Assembly: GCA_020064725.1 (NCBI GenBank)
Contig: JAGTWJ010000017.1
Location: forward strand, 744,001 to 808,000
Direction of reading: 5' to 3'
DNA length: 64,000 nt
Source: Drechslerella dactyloides
Taxonomy: Eukaryota > Ascomycota > Orbiliomycetes > Orbiliales > Orbiliaceae
Every line of letters starts with the position of its first letter. Position 1 is the first letter of the stretch. A program made the translations under genes and the position numbers. Below the pieces are notes generated by a model. That model searched no databases. It was given only the letters and a program-made list of their open reading frames with translations, and had not been told where the DNA came from. This document shows positions 1 to 12,239 of this stretch, in pieces.

Positions 1-3000
1 TTAGGTTCCAGCAGCTTTCGCCCTTGGCCAAAAGCAATGACCAAGAGAACAAAACCTCTCTTTTCGCTTGTCCGCTTCAGCAGAGTCGGATGGCTGCTGC
101 CTAGCCTGCCCCCAAAATTATCAAAGAGAAGCGTCAGTCATTCAGTCGCCCAAGAGCCGGAGCCACCCTCCTGCACGAAACACCAGGGAGCAAGAGGGGA
201 GGCCTCGCCCGCACCCCGGCTCCCCGCGAAGAAGCAAATAAAAGCAGCACACTCCAATCCCTGCTCGCTCAAAACTGGCAGCCTGAAGCTAAAATTTTCT
301 CGTCATAAGCTGCTTTTTTGCGGCGAGGGGGTACGGGCGCCAGAAATCTGTCATCGGCGGTGGAGCTAGCTGTACCAGATCTCATTTTCTCGGGCTCAAA
401 GGGCTCGATGAATTCTCTCTTGGGGACGGGTACGCAGTGCTCCACACGCACGCACCCACGCACGTAATGAGCATAGGCAGACGCCTGAGAAACCGGCGGC
501 CGAATCATCCATTACGTTGGAGATGCAGGTTACCGTCCGCCCGTACACTTTTGGATCCAATATCACTCGCTTTGTTCTGACCCCCCTCTCTGTCGACGAC
601 TTCTGCCTGTCTTCATTGTGGAGCGGGATGCTTGGCGGGTTTGCTTGCTCCAACGAGGCGAAACAGCGAATGATCGAGAGGGACAGGTAGAAGCGCTAAG
701 GCATCGGCTGGACTGGCTGGCTGGGCCAGATTGCATTCGCACTCTCCCGTTATCCACAGCACGGTGTGCCACGGCTGGCTGTGTATCTGTGAACGTTAGC
801 GTTGGAGTTTCGAAGTTGCAGATGGCGGTGACGCATTGCCGGTGATGGTGGAGCCCCATTGTCAGGGACGCGCAGAACGCCCAACAGGACGAGACTTGAC
901 TGCAGACTGGGCGTTAGAGAGGCTTTGAGTCGCGCAGATTTGGATTTGAGATATCGATCGAGGCGGACACTGCGCTGCATGCCACATACCTGTCGCTTGG
1001 GGCGCGCTGGCTGTTGGGTCCCGCGCCGGCGCACTAGCTCCGTGCTCTGGTTGATTAATTGGCATCGCGAGTTAATTCGGGAGCGGAGGCCAGTGCATGC
1101 ATTACGGTCGAAAAGCGATATCTTTCAACCGGGAAGGAACAGCCTTCTGAATCATGCTATCACACTCCGCTGCTTCTTGATATTAAACCCGATCTGGTGG
1201 CAACAGCGAGGAGAATGGAGCATTAGCTTTCTTGCATCTGGCGTCCCTCAGCTTTGCCAAATTGTCGAAGCTAACATTGACTCCCTTTTCATCTCTCTTT
1301 CGTTCTCTCCTCCTCTCAGCATCTAAAATAGAAACTTGCTGCAACCGATTTCCCAGGATTTTTGTCTTGTCGACCACGCGTGTAGGACGGCACCTCGCAT
1401 TCGTCAGCCTGTGCGTTTTCATTGTATCGAAGTCGGTTCGTTCCGCGCAATCCCTTCAAGCAGCTCCCTAATCGATCCTGCTCGCCGAAGCTACCGCTCA
1501 GCTGGCCCCCCCGAACAGACGGACGACCATATATGTAGACGGAGCCTCAGCTGCTCGGATCGAACTGAAATCTCATCGTCCCTTCGCAAAGGAAAATAAA
1601 GTCTCATCAAGTCTGGATCACTCCGCGGCGCTTTATCTGTCCTGTTAATTGCATTCCAGTCAGCAACCTTTCCTGTTTGTACGCACAGGTCCAGCTCGAA
1701 ATCTCCCTCCGGCCGCTTTCAAAAGCCGCTGGGAATTATCACCGTCAGCTGGTGCTACGACACGAACGAAAAGGTACGTCCGTATGCAGCCGTTCGGTAT
1801 CACTGTGTGAGCTTGCCCCTGCATTTGAATTCGACAATTTCGAGTCCCCAGAAAAACCCGCACAGTTGTGCTGCGCTTTGCTCGTTTTTCCCACGCCCGT
1901 GAGATTTCAGGTCCAGCTCGTGCATTTGCGGGCCTAATTTGCAGCACCGCACGAGGGAGACCAATACCGAGCGGGTCGTCGAAATAAATCACTTCTCGCG
2001 CATGCATTAGCCCGCCGAAGTGAATGAACGAAGCACCGCAGCCTGGGCAGGCTGGTCGTTCGATTTCTCTCTCCCGCTCCCCTCTTTTCTCATCTGTGCC
2101 CCCCAATTATAGCCAACTGCCTGCAGGATTACGCTAGCTGCAGCAGCAGGAACGAGCGAGCGGAGCGAATGGCTTGCTTGCTGCTCCCTCTTCCTTTTTT
2201 CTCGCTCTCGCGAAAGGGCCGGAACGTGGGAGGACCCCAGTGCCTGGCTGTCTGTTTAAAACCGGCTGCGCTGCACAGCAACCAAGGTTCCTTCCGCAAA
2301 GAGTAGCTTGCGCCTCTTCCCTTTTAATTCGCCATCTGCCCACCCGTCAATCTCACCTGCTTTGAATTCTCCCTCCTACTTGGTCCTGAACCTCAGAGCA
2401 CTCTCGATTCTCTCGTGGGAGCGACTATCTCTTTCCTGCCTTCCTCGATAGTCACGGCCGTATCGCCTGCTATCGATCGAATCTCGTTTCCCTTTCCTCT
2501 CCCAACCAGCAATCGATGCGTCCCGGACCCGGCACTTGAGTTCCCCCCTGGCTTTGGTTAGGATAGCAAAGACAACTTGCACATTCCGATCTCGCGGGTC
2601 TGCCGGCCGCCTTTCTTCCCTCTTTGCCCCTCATCGAGCTGAAAAGACCTCGACCAAGCTGCCGCTTTCTTTTCTCATACTTCATCTCATCTTGGATCTG
2701 ATTTGCATCTTGCGAATTTTAAATTTATCGCTTGCTTGCTTGCTTGCTTTCTTGAACGTTCGGTTCTCCGTATACTGGGGGTTTCGTTTCTCGCTCCACC
2801 TAGTCTGGGATATCAGCGTCAAGGGGAATCGCTACCGACCCGCGGAACTCTGCTTTTCTGACCATCGGGATTAGTCCGTAGACTTGCCTCTTTTTCTCTT
2901 GGACCCACGACTCATCGTATATCCTCTGGACGACCGACCTACAAGATTGAACGCTTCTTAGTTTTCCCTAGCCATCGATTATAAACCCACCAGCCTGCCC

Positions 3001-3151
3001 ATCAGCATCAAATATATATTATCGTTATCGTCGGATGAAGGGCTAGGCGACCACATACCAAGGCTCTCCCTCAACATTCCCAAGGATCCGCCGAATTCAG
3101 CAGCCCACCAACCTTCACCCTGATAGCCACGGTGTTTTCCGCCCTAACACA
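1..3151. other. Gene-free upstream region and leader of the zinc-finger gene
   Basis: No convincing gene was seen. The longest open frames (for example 859-1326 + and 1660-2106 -) lack family resemblance, protein-like composition and usable splice structure. Several CT-rich stretches, such as around 1290-1320 and 2380-2520, and an AT-rich patch near 3010 are consistent with a long promoter and 5' leader for the gene starting at 3152. A very short upstream ORF (ATG at 3035, stop at 3044-3046) lies 105 nt before the chosen start. A (GCTT)n stretch lies near 2727-2747. Confidence 0.6.
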
Positions 3152-6100
3152 ATGTCGTCTCGCCGGTCGGGGGCCGCAGTAGTGAAGAAGGAGGAAGCCA
3201 AGTCCTCGTAAGCAGCAGCCATCAGATTATACACCGAGTCGAGTAGCGGAGCGAGTCAAGAATGCTGACGATGTGCATGGGGGCGGCAGCAGTGCGTCGA
3301 CAGTGCGGAGAAACTCATTCGCCGGGCTGGACAAGCCAGCCAAACCAGCGGCCGACGACAAGAAGGCCGCACCCAAATCGTAGGCCGCCAACCTCCCCCG
3401 CAACACATCAACACATGAAGGCTAACATGCGTGCATTCGCGCCCTCCAGAGTCGGCGGCATCGACAGCCTCATCGACTCCGTGGCCAAGATCGCGATTTC
3501 CAAGGAGGACGACAAGACGATAGATGCAGCCGCACCGAAGGTCATCGCCGCGCCAAAAGTCAGCTCCACAGCAGCCGCCAAGCCAACAACAAAGCCGACC
3601 AAGAAGGCACCAGCCCCGGCGCCAAAGACTCTGGAAGATGACGACGGCGATGTCGAGCTGTCGTCCAAGTCAGCGATTATCGAAGATGTCACGGCCTCGT
3701 ACGTCTCCTCGATGAAGGAGATTCTCTCGTCGTTCGACAGGACCCTGCAGCTTTCCGACAGTACAACCGAGAAGAAGGTGATTCTCACAAGATCGCAGCC
3801 GACAGTCGTCAAAAAGGAGAAGGACACCGCTTTGCCACTGCCTCGGTTCTTGATCACGGGAGCTGCGAATGATGATGGCATTAGAGTGCCAATCAAGAGA
3901 CGGACAATGCCAGCCATGAAGAAGGAGACATCGGACTCTGTCAAATCGCCGTCGTCTGTGACTGCTGCTGTGGATGAGAAGGAGGTGAAGGAAGTGAAGG
4001 AGGAAAAGAGCGGCAAGACACAGAAGCCCATCAAGCAGGAGCCCGAGAAGGATGCGGCCAGGCCACGACGGGCCCGGTCCAGGACCAACCCGTTCGAAGA
4101 GGGCGACATCATTCGGTCGTCGAGGGCGCCGCTTCCAAGACGCCGATTCGTTCCCCAGGACACCACTCCCTACAGCTGCAATACCGGTGGTATGAACATG
4201 GCCAATAACCACTTCGGTGAGATCGATGCCTTCTTGGCTGGCGCTGGCAACCGCAACAGCATGTCCCAGCTCGACCTCTATGGCTTTCCGGACTTGAGCT
4301 CTGCAAACCTCAACCTTGGCCTTGATACCAACCTGGCTGGCGAGGGCGACATCTATAATTCGTTCTCTGCCTCTCCCACTCCGGAGTTGATTGACTCTAC
4401 TGAAGTGGATGCTGGCCTCGGTGTCTATTCGTCCCCTGTCCAGCCTTTGACCCCGCCCTCGACGACCAACCTTGAATTTGCCCAAGGTGGCCTCACATCT
4501 CCCTACGGCTCTCCGCAGACCGCTGGTGTCTACTACGCCACGAACAATCTGCCCGTCAACCAAAACTGGTCGACGCAGCCATCTACCATCGGCTCTCCGA
4601 GCGGGTCTGTTCTTTCTGCCCACTCAACTACGCCGACGGGCCTGAGCACCGATGCCATCATGGAGATGAAGCGATTGATTCTCTTGCCATTGTCGCAGGA
4701 CCATACAGTCCTGCAGTTCACCCCACTTATCGCCGCCGCCTCCATGCGCCTGGACGAAGGCCGTATCCTGTGCCTGCGCGACCTTGAGAAGTACCTTCTC
4801 TATAAGTCACAGGAAATGTCGCCGTCCCCGCAGACGCTTCTCATGTTCTGCGAGAAGTTCCTCTTCCGCTGCCAGGCCGCTATGCCTTCCATCGAGGCTG
4901 TTGGTGGCGATCTCACACGCCCGAACGACACACCTTACTACGAGGGATACTTTATGGACGTGCTTGCCAACCAGAAGGAGGCCCTGCTCTCGCAGATGGT
5001 TTCCGCGTCCACAGCCGCTGCCCCGGCTCCTGCCATCACGATTCTCCAGCGCCCCGTGTCGGCTATGCAGGGTCCACCGATGCCCAAGCCCATGGCACCG
5101 CAGAACGGCATTCGCAAGATGACTGCGATGCACAGACCCCACTCTAGCATCAACGAGAAGCTCCAAGACCAGCTCCTTATGGCTCTTGAGCAGCGTGCTA
5201 GCATGGGCGAGCTCGCCACCCTCGGTGGTCTGTTCGACCTTTCCGCCCGGGACCTGCCAATCTCTCCTGTCTCTCAGCCACAGGAACTCACCGGCGGCTC
5301 GGATAACGACTCGGATGACAACCAGACTGCTCGGACTCTCCTGATGGGCGGCAAGCGAAAGAAGTCCATCCAGAAGCCACAGGGCGGCCACGTCTGCCTC
5401 CACCGTGACGAGGAGACGGGCGCTATCTGCGGCAAGAAATATAACCGGCCATGCGACCTCAAGTAAGTCATTCCCCCTGCATATATATAAATCTAGTTCT
5501 TGAAGACTAATATGTCTTTTCAATAAACAGGAAGCACGGCAAGACCCACTCTCGCCCGCACAAATGCTCCGAACCCACCTGCCTGTACCATGAAAAAGGC
5601 TTCCCGACCGAGAAAGAGAGGGACCGTCACGAGACCGACCGTCATAGCGAATCTCCACAAATGTGGTACTGCGAGTTCCCCCCTTGCCCTTACAAAAGTA
5701 AGCGCGAGAGCAATTGCAAGCAGCACATGGAGAAGCAGCATGACTACCACTACGAGCGGAGCAAGCACAATCCGCGCAACCCTAATGGTAATGCAGTCAA
5801 GACCTCCCAGCAGCAGAATGCACGCAAGAACTCGGACGGTAGCGTCAAGCCCATCAACGTCAGCGGCAAGCCCATGGCGCTGTTTGACCACGGCATCTCC
5901 ACGCCGCCGCAGGACGTCAACGCCTACCTGCCTACCCTCGACGAGACCAACGAGATGGCCAAGATCCAGCAGATGTATCTGCTCACCCCGTCGCCGGATA
6001 CCCCGCAGACCTTCCGCAGCGCGTCGGTCGACAGCACGGCCGACATGCAGCAGCAACAGCAGCAGCAGCAGCAGCAGCAGCATGGCGATCTCAGCGGGGT

Positions 6101-6194
6101 GTACTCTGGCAACTGGAACCAGTTCAACACCTGGCAGCAGATTCCCACGACCGGCGCTGGCTGGATGGGCAATCCGGGGTTGATTGTGGAGTAG
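3152..6194 (+). CDS. C2H2 zinc-finger transcription factor (940 aa)
   Basis: Exons are 3152-3207, 3290-3379, 3450-5462 and 5531-6194. The start ATG has a good context (cacaATGtcg). Intron 1 (82 bp) holds a CTGAC branch site and ends in GGCAG; intron 2 (70 bp) holds GCTAAC. The open frame that begins at 3262 reads intron 1 and the wrong frame of exon 2, so it is not the true N-terminus. The protein has a basic, Lys/Ala/Pro-rich N-terminus, long disordered Ser/Thr/Pro segments, and a conserved helical block around residues 460-580 of unknown function. Three C2H2-like fingers lie at about 695-790: the first has long Cys spacing and KKHGKTH, the second has CSEPTC...HETDRH, and the third has CEFPPC...HMEKQH. 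The finger block is split by the last intron. An 11-residue polyglutamine run follows near the C-terminus. The likely role is a nuclear DNA-binding regulator; the target genes are unknown. The family assignment is firm, the identity of the regulator is not. Confidence 0.9.
6048..6080 (+). repeat. CAG trinucleotide repeat encoding polyglutamine
   Basis: Eleven consecutive glutamine codons, nearly all CAG with one CAA, inside the last exon of the zinc-finger gene. It is a likely length-variable coding microsatellite in a disordered tail. Confidence 0.9.
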
Positions 6195-7800
6195 GCGGCA
6201 GGCGGGGTTGACAGGAGCAAAACCTTGTCTGGGGAGAACGAAAAGAGAGAAAAAGCAGGTGAACATTCGTGACTTAACTAAAATTTCTGAATAATTTATT
6301 GCTAGTCACTTCAGTGTCCACTTTGTGGGAAGGAATTTGAGAACGGTTCGGTTTCGTCCCTCGATCGGCCCCTCCGGTCGAGGAGCGGGTGAACTTCTTC
6401 CGAGTTTCTTTCCATTCTTAGCCCGTGCAGACATACACCCGAAACCCATCCTCCCTTGCTTCTTAGTTATATTCTTCTTTTTATCCTTTATCTTTTTTCC
6501 TTTTGTTCAACTCTTTACATCCACCACCACTACCACCACCGCCATCCTGCTGCATATTCTTTTATTTTCGCCAGGCAATACTCGTTTTATCATTTCGGAA
6601 AAAAAGGAATATCAGCGAGGGAGGGGACAAAAAACGAAAAGAAGTAACTCAAGGGTTGATGATTTCGATGGTGTTTTGTTCACGGCTTTGTATGGACACC
6701 ACCTGGAGGTTGGTTGATATTGCTCAACCGGTCTTCGCTCACGCTCCTTGGGTCTCGCAGCTACCTCGGTACAGAGACCGTCATTTTCTACTCTAATTTT
6801 CTATTTTATGCAATCTTTTTGTTCTATTTGATCTTTCTACCAGAATGGTATATTTCCCATCTATCCGTTTTAAAATGTATCTTTGTCGATTGATTGATTG
6901 TTTCCTCGAACTGTTTGTTTCTCAAGTTGTTGCTGCTTTCTGCCTTGAATTTCGACGCCTTGATTTTATACTATTCTACTTTATTTCGACTGTCGTTTCT
7001 TTTCTTGAATTCGCGGAATGGACTACGGGTCGAGGGATTGATCCATCAGCATTCATGCCATTCGCTACGATATAATTCTGATGACTGCAAACGTGTCAGC
7101 GATCGATTTATCTGCGAGTCTATTTGTGCGCTGCTTATTCTGCTTGGTTGGTTCATGGGGTTTAGGTGAAGACGGAAGATACCAGGCGGTTTATTTCGGG
7201 GTCCGAGTCGTTCGTTCATTCACTCATTCATTCATATGCGCCTGGAGATGCATCTTTATTGTTTTCTTTGGTTTCGACGCATCATTCGAGTCAGCTTCTA
7301 GTATGTTAATGTTTATCTCACTTAACTCATGTATGAGGAGCGAAGGTGAAGTTTTACATGTATCTACGTGTCCGCGTTATATCATTTTACTAAAATTTGT
7401 GTTTGCAAAAACTTCACATTCATGATGTAGAAATTAAAAGCCCGTGTCAATAGTACAGTACAAAAACCCAGTTTTCTTTCAGAGTTTAACAGGGTCTCTC
7501 GTATCGTCGTATTGGATTATTCCGGCTTGGCTGCGTTGTCGTCATCCCTGCGGCCTTCTGCTCCGCCGCCGTCCCGCCATATTACCTACTTTACACTCCC
7601 AATTACCCCACCTCGCCCAGCCGCTGTTCAGCCTCCCACCTCTCCATCTCACCTTCGCCCACCATCTCCACCACTGACAGCCCCCTGTTACACGACCGTC
7701 CTCCGTCGATTGAGAGCCCGCGGTCCGCTGAAAGCCTCCGTCGAGTGCAGATACCTACCGGCTGACAGTCTTCCTGTCCGTCCCGCCGATAGCATCCACC
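6195..7800. other. Intergenic: 3' UTR of the zinc-finger gene and Abp1 promoter
   Basis: T-rich and CT-rich sequence without protein-like open frames. The distal part (about 7560-7800) is pyrimidine-rich and leads directly to the strong CCACCATG start of the next gene, as expected of a fungal promoter and leader. No repeat or RNA gene was seen. Confidence 0.6.
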
Positions 7801-10463
7801 ATGTCGGCCCTCGACCTCTCCCAGGAAGGTCCCGCCATCAACCGCTCCGTCAAGTCTATAACCACCGCCTCCGCCCCTTCTGGCAAATCCCCGACTCATG
7901 CGCACTGGGTGCTGCTGTACGTGCAGGCTCCGCTGCGGAATGCTTTCTCGCAAGGCCCACCTAAGCCGAGTGTGCTGAAGGTACAAAGCACCGGTGGTAC
8001 GTGACCCTTTACCTTGCCTGCCCGACTAGCTATACAACCATAGAGCGCTGGCTGACAGATCCTGCGTGTGCATGTAGAGGGCGAGATTGAGGAGCTGATT
8101 GAAGAGTTCAACGACGGGAGAGTGCAATTCGCGCTGGCAAAGGTCAAGGATCCAAACACGCAGCTGGGCAAAAACATCTTCTTTGCTTGGGTAAGCTTGA
8201 TGCTCGCCCTATCCGCCTCCTAGCTACGTAACAAGCTAGCTAGCTCGCAGATTACCCATCAGAAGCACGAAAGTCACGAGGGAACGTGCTAACAACCCGG
8301 AATAGTGCGGAGAAGGCGTCCCCGAGCACGTTAAGGGCAGTTATGGCAGTTACCAGAGCGCAGTCGCCAAGCTATTCGAGGTCAGCATGCACCAATGAGT
8401 ACAATGCCTACCGTATTGTGAGGACTGACATTTAAGGGTATATGTGCAGGGCTATCATGTCCAAATCAGCGCTCGTAGCACCGATACCCTCAACGTAGAT
8501 GAGATCATGCGGAAAGTCGCGACCGCGTCCGGTTCAGCCTACTCTGCACACACACCGTCTGCAGGTTCATCGAAGCCCGCTGCCCCACCTAAACCTGCCT
8601 GGAAGCCGGGAACCGCATACACCCCCACCCGACAATACGGCACACCGGCCGCACCCCGCGGACGGCCCACAGCGCCGAAGGCCGATGTCGACGCTGACGG
8701 ATGGGGTGCAGATGCACCTCAAGTGTCGAGATCCAAGCTGGAGAACGTTCAGTCGGCATATCAGCCAACAAAGGTCAACATGAAAGAAATAATGTCGCAG
8801 CCAAGCGCCACCACTAGCGGCGGGTTTGAGAAGCCTGATCCCGTCAGAGGCGCTTACCAACCCATTGGCAAGGTCGATATCGCAGCAATCAGAGCTCAAG
8901 GCGATAAGCGGTTCGACTCCAGGCCCGAAGTTATCAAGGGCGCCTACCAGCCTGTCGGCAAGGTCGACATCGCAGCCATCCGAGCAGCCGCCCAGCCGCC
9001 CAGAGATCAACCCCAGCCCAGTGAAGAGGGCCCTTCACGTTCCTTGGCTGACAGGTCCGCTGCGTTCAACAAGCCTACGCCCCCTCCATCTTCCGGCCGG
9101 ATCACGTCCCTTCCGAAGCCGAAACCCGCAAAGGCATTCGGCACCCCGGCGGTATTCGGCACCAAACCTAACCTTCCGAGCGAGTACGGTACCGGTCCAG
9201 CGGGTATCCCTGCTGCTGCCCCTGTCGGAGCCGCGAGCAAGGACTTTGCATCGTCGGGTGGCAAGACGCCAGCACAAATATGGCAGGAGAAGAAGAACCG
9301 CGAGAGAGGAATGTCCGGCTCCGCGGAGCCTGCTCCTCCCGCTGCATCGTCATGGGGTGCTGCCCGTGCCGCGGAACCAGAACCGAGTCCTCCTGCGCCA
9401 GCGACGGCGGAACCGGAAGAAGCAGAGCCGCAGTCCGGCGGCGTTTCGGCGCTGAGGGATAGATTCAAGGGCATGCCTGTGCCGTCGATGGGAGGTCCGC
9501 CTCCTATGCCCATGGCTACTAAGCCAACACCAGCAGCGTACGATGAACCTGAAGAGGAAGAGGAGCCACCGCAGCCTGCTGCGAGGTTCGTCCCTCCACC
9601 TCCAGCGGCGGTCCAGCCGCAGAGAAGCCCCACTCCAAGCCCGCCACGCAGCCCTGCAAGAATAGCAATGCCAGTTGCGCGCAGCAGTGCCCCCGCGGAG
9701 CCCCCAGCGGTTCCACACGCCTCGCGGCCACGCAGTCCGTCCCCGGAGCCGGCTCCCATCGCTCCAGCTGTCGCTGCGGGTGTCGGCCTCGCGGCCGTGG
9801 GAGCAGGTGTTGGCTTCGCAGCCGCAGCGGCTGCTGCTTCCAGCGGCGTCCAATTGACCGGCCGCCGGGCCAGAATCATCTACGACTACGAGAAGGCCGA
9901 AGACAACGAAATCGACCTTGTCGAGGGTGAAGTTGTTGGCATGATTGAGATGGTCGACGACGTACGTAGCCATTCCACTCCAATTCACTCTGCTTTCACA
10001 CTGCTAACCGTCATCATTTCGTACAACAGGACTGGTGGCAAGGTACCAACGAGAAAGGCGACACCGGCCTCTTCCCGTCAAATTACGTCGAGCCAATCGA
10101 AGACGACGAAGAGGAAGAGGAATCGCCAGCTGCAAGACCGCCACCTGCCCCACCGGTAGCCGAACCGGAGCCAGAGATGCACGCCGCCGCCGCTGGCGGC
10201 GGACAGACGGCGACGGCGATTTATGATTACGAGGCAGCTGAAGAGAACGAGTTGGCGTTCCCGGAGGGCGCAACGATCACGGACATTGTAAGCATTGCGT
10301 TATCACCTCCTCGGGTCCTCTGTAGCAAGTTGTGTCTTTTGGTTCCGTGATGTGCTAACCGTGTGGTGTGCTGTAGGAATTTCCGGATGAGGATTGGTGG
10401 TTTGGACATTATAATGGCGCACAGGGACTGTTCCCGTCCAACTATGTCGAGCTGAACCATTGA
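7801..10463 (+). CDS. ABP1: Actin-binding protein Abp1 (ADF-H plus two SH3 domains, 746 aa)
   Basis: Exons are 7801-7996, 8078-8190, 8306-8380, 8450-9961, 10030-10287 and 10377-10463. Start context is CCACCATGTCG. Residues 1 to about 150 form an actin-depolymerising-factor homology domain (key parts WVLLYVQ, GKNIFFAWCGEGVP). A long Pro/Ala-rich linker contains repeats of the type AYQPxGKVDIAAIRA. Two C-terminal SH3 domains lie at about 601-654 and 692-745, each with the ALYDY-like IYDYE motif, DWW and GLFPSNYVE. Family role: Abp1 binds F-actin in cortical endocytic patches and uses its SH3 domains to recruit partners such as Ark/Prk kinases and Srv2 and to promote Arp2/3 activity. Introns interrupt both SH3 domains. 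Domain order matches fungal Abp1 exactly; the only uncertain part is the linker function. Confidence 0.97.
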
Positions 10464-12026
10464 GGCCGTGTCCACCACTCCGTCGTGACAGAGACTCCGT
10501 ACGCGCAGTGAATTGGCGAGCCCTGCAGGATACATGAGATTGGATGGGAAAAGTCTTGCGATCAATATTCATGTTGCTTTATGTTGTGCGGGGTGGTCGC
10601 TATGGTACATAGCTTTCTACGATCAATTTCGTGAATACAGTCGTTCTTGTCGAGTTCATCCATCCATCTGATTGAATTCAGTGTCACTTGCCGGATGTCC
10701 AAGTAGTTTCTACAGTATCGATGCTGCGGCGGGATGTGATCGCACGAAACTCAAGTGGCAAGCTAGCTTAGTTTTGGTGTAAGTTTTTCGTGCATGTGCA
10801 TTCGTTGCAAATTTCTGGCTCGGAGACAAAAATTTTTGGCGGGGAAATCCGATTTATTAATTGTTTCTCGTCCAATTGATACCAATGATGTTGTTTAGAG
10901 AGACCGTAATACTGCCGATATCGCAGACCCGATAAAAAGAAGGCCTAGACAGTGCCAATTTTACGTGAATGTTCGCGACATGCTACTGTACCCCGTATCC
11001 GGGGTATACGTATACAGAACAAGCTACATGAGCATGAATTGCGCGGGTAATATCAAAGCCCGGCATGGGAATATGCAGCTTACAATCAACGGCATTGTAA
11101 AATTCGTTGAAATCCATATGGATAAATTTTATATTATAATGACGTCGACGGTAGAGAGTATGATCAATATCATCTGTAATAGAACTGCAACGTTGCGAGA
11201 AAACTGTATTAAAATAAAAATCGTATATCGTGCGGCGAAAAAAAAAAGGGTTAAATAAACACAAAGTCTCTAAAATAGAAGACTTCCATCAAGGATATAA
11301 AACGATAGCAAACAGCAAACTCGCAGCGCAAAGTGAAGTCAAGATACTTTTAGGATATCTCATAACCAGACCAACAAAGCTATCGATAGTCGTATAACGT
11401 ATAACGTAACAAAAACAAGCTGTCGACAGATTGAGAAAGAATTCAGAAAGGGATGTCGTGTAAACGATTGGAAACGGTGATAGAAGAAAGGTCAAAAGCA
11501 AAGGCGATAGAAGGGACGAAAAGTAGAATTCGACTTAAAAGCGAATAATAGAAACTCATTAAAAAATCTTTGTGAATCAGCGGTACAAGCAGAACGAAGG
11601 CAAGGAGGCAGGCAAGCTATGCAGTTGTAAATGCGAATAGCAAAGAATCAGACTAACAGTTAGAAAACGAGCAATGAATCAAAGTAAACAAAAGTGGAGA
11701 TATCACTCGCAGACTCGAGTCGTCAGTCAACATATCCAGCAGGCACGAATAATCGTAACACCGACGATTACCCTTCGCCTCGACCAACCGTACATTTCAA
11801 AACACGCCAGAGAAAGATGGGTGGGTTCAAGAAAACTCCACAAAGAAAGAAGCAGAAGAAAGAAAGAGAGGATGAGAGAGGAGGAATGGAGGGGAAGAGC
11901 GTAGACGTAGAAAATGCATGCACCTATAGTAGCATGCGGAAAGTCGATATAAGAGAAAGAAATCGCAAAACCTCACCCCTGTCTGGTCTATTCCATCTTC
12001 CTGACCGTGATCCGTGCCGTGCCAAT
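10464..12026. other. Intergenic between convergent genes
   Basis: AT-rich spacer between the Abp1 stop and the 3' end of the convergent F-box gene. Short open frames (for example 10965-11258 on both strands) are Lys/Ile-rich and look like noise. The A-rich + strand from 11220 to 11900 probably corresponds to the transcribed T-rich 3' flank of the minus-strand gene. Confidence 0.6.
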
Positions 12027-12239
12027 CTAACGGGAGGCAGCAGGATCCTCACCACGCTTCCATTTTCTGGAAAACCTCCCCGGCGACGACTCTCTCCCCT
12101 TCCCATCATATCTTTCCGAATACCGACGGCCCTTGCCAGACTTAGCCTTTCTTTTATCATCCATGGAAGGCGTAGAGGCACGCCCGCCAAGTTTATCGCC
12201 AGGTCTCCAATACGAGCCCCTCCGCCGCGGCAACGGTCT
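12027..12239 (-). other. In-frame extension beyond the TAG stop of the F-box gene
   Basis: Directly after the TAG the same frame continues for 70 codons to a second TAG at 12027-12029. The encoded stretch is Lys/Arg/Ser/Gly-rich (YWRPGDK, SMDDKRK, FSRKWKRGED), much like the tail before the stop. It could be readthrough, a recently lost C-terminus, or chance openness in GC-rich 3' UTR. No splice pair that removes the stop and keeps this frame was found. Confidence 0.35.
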
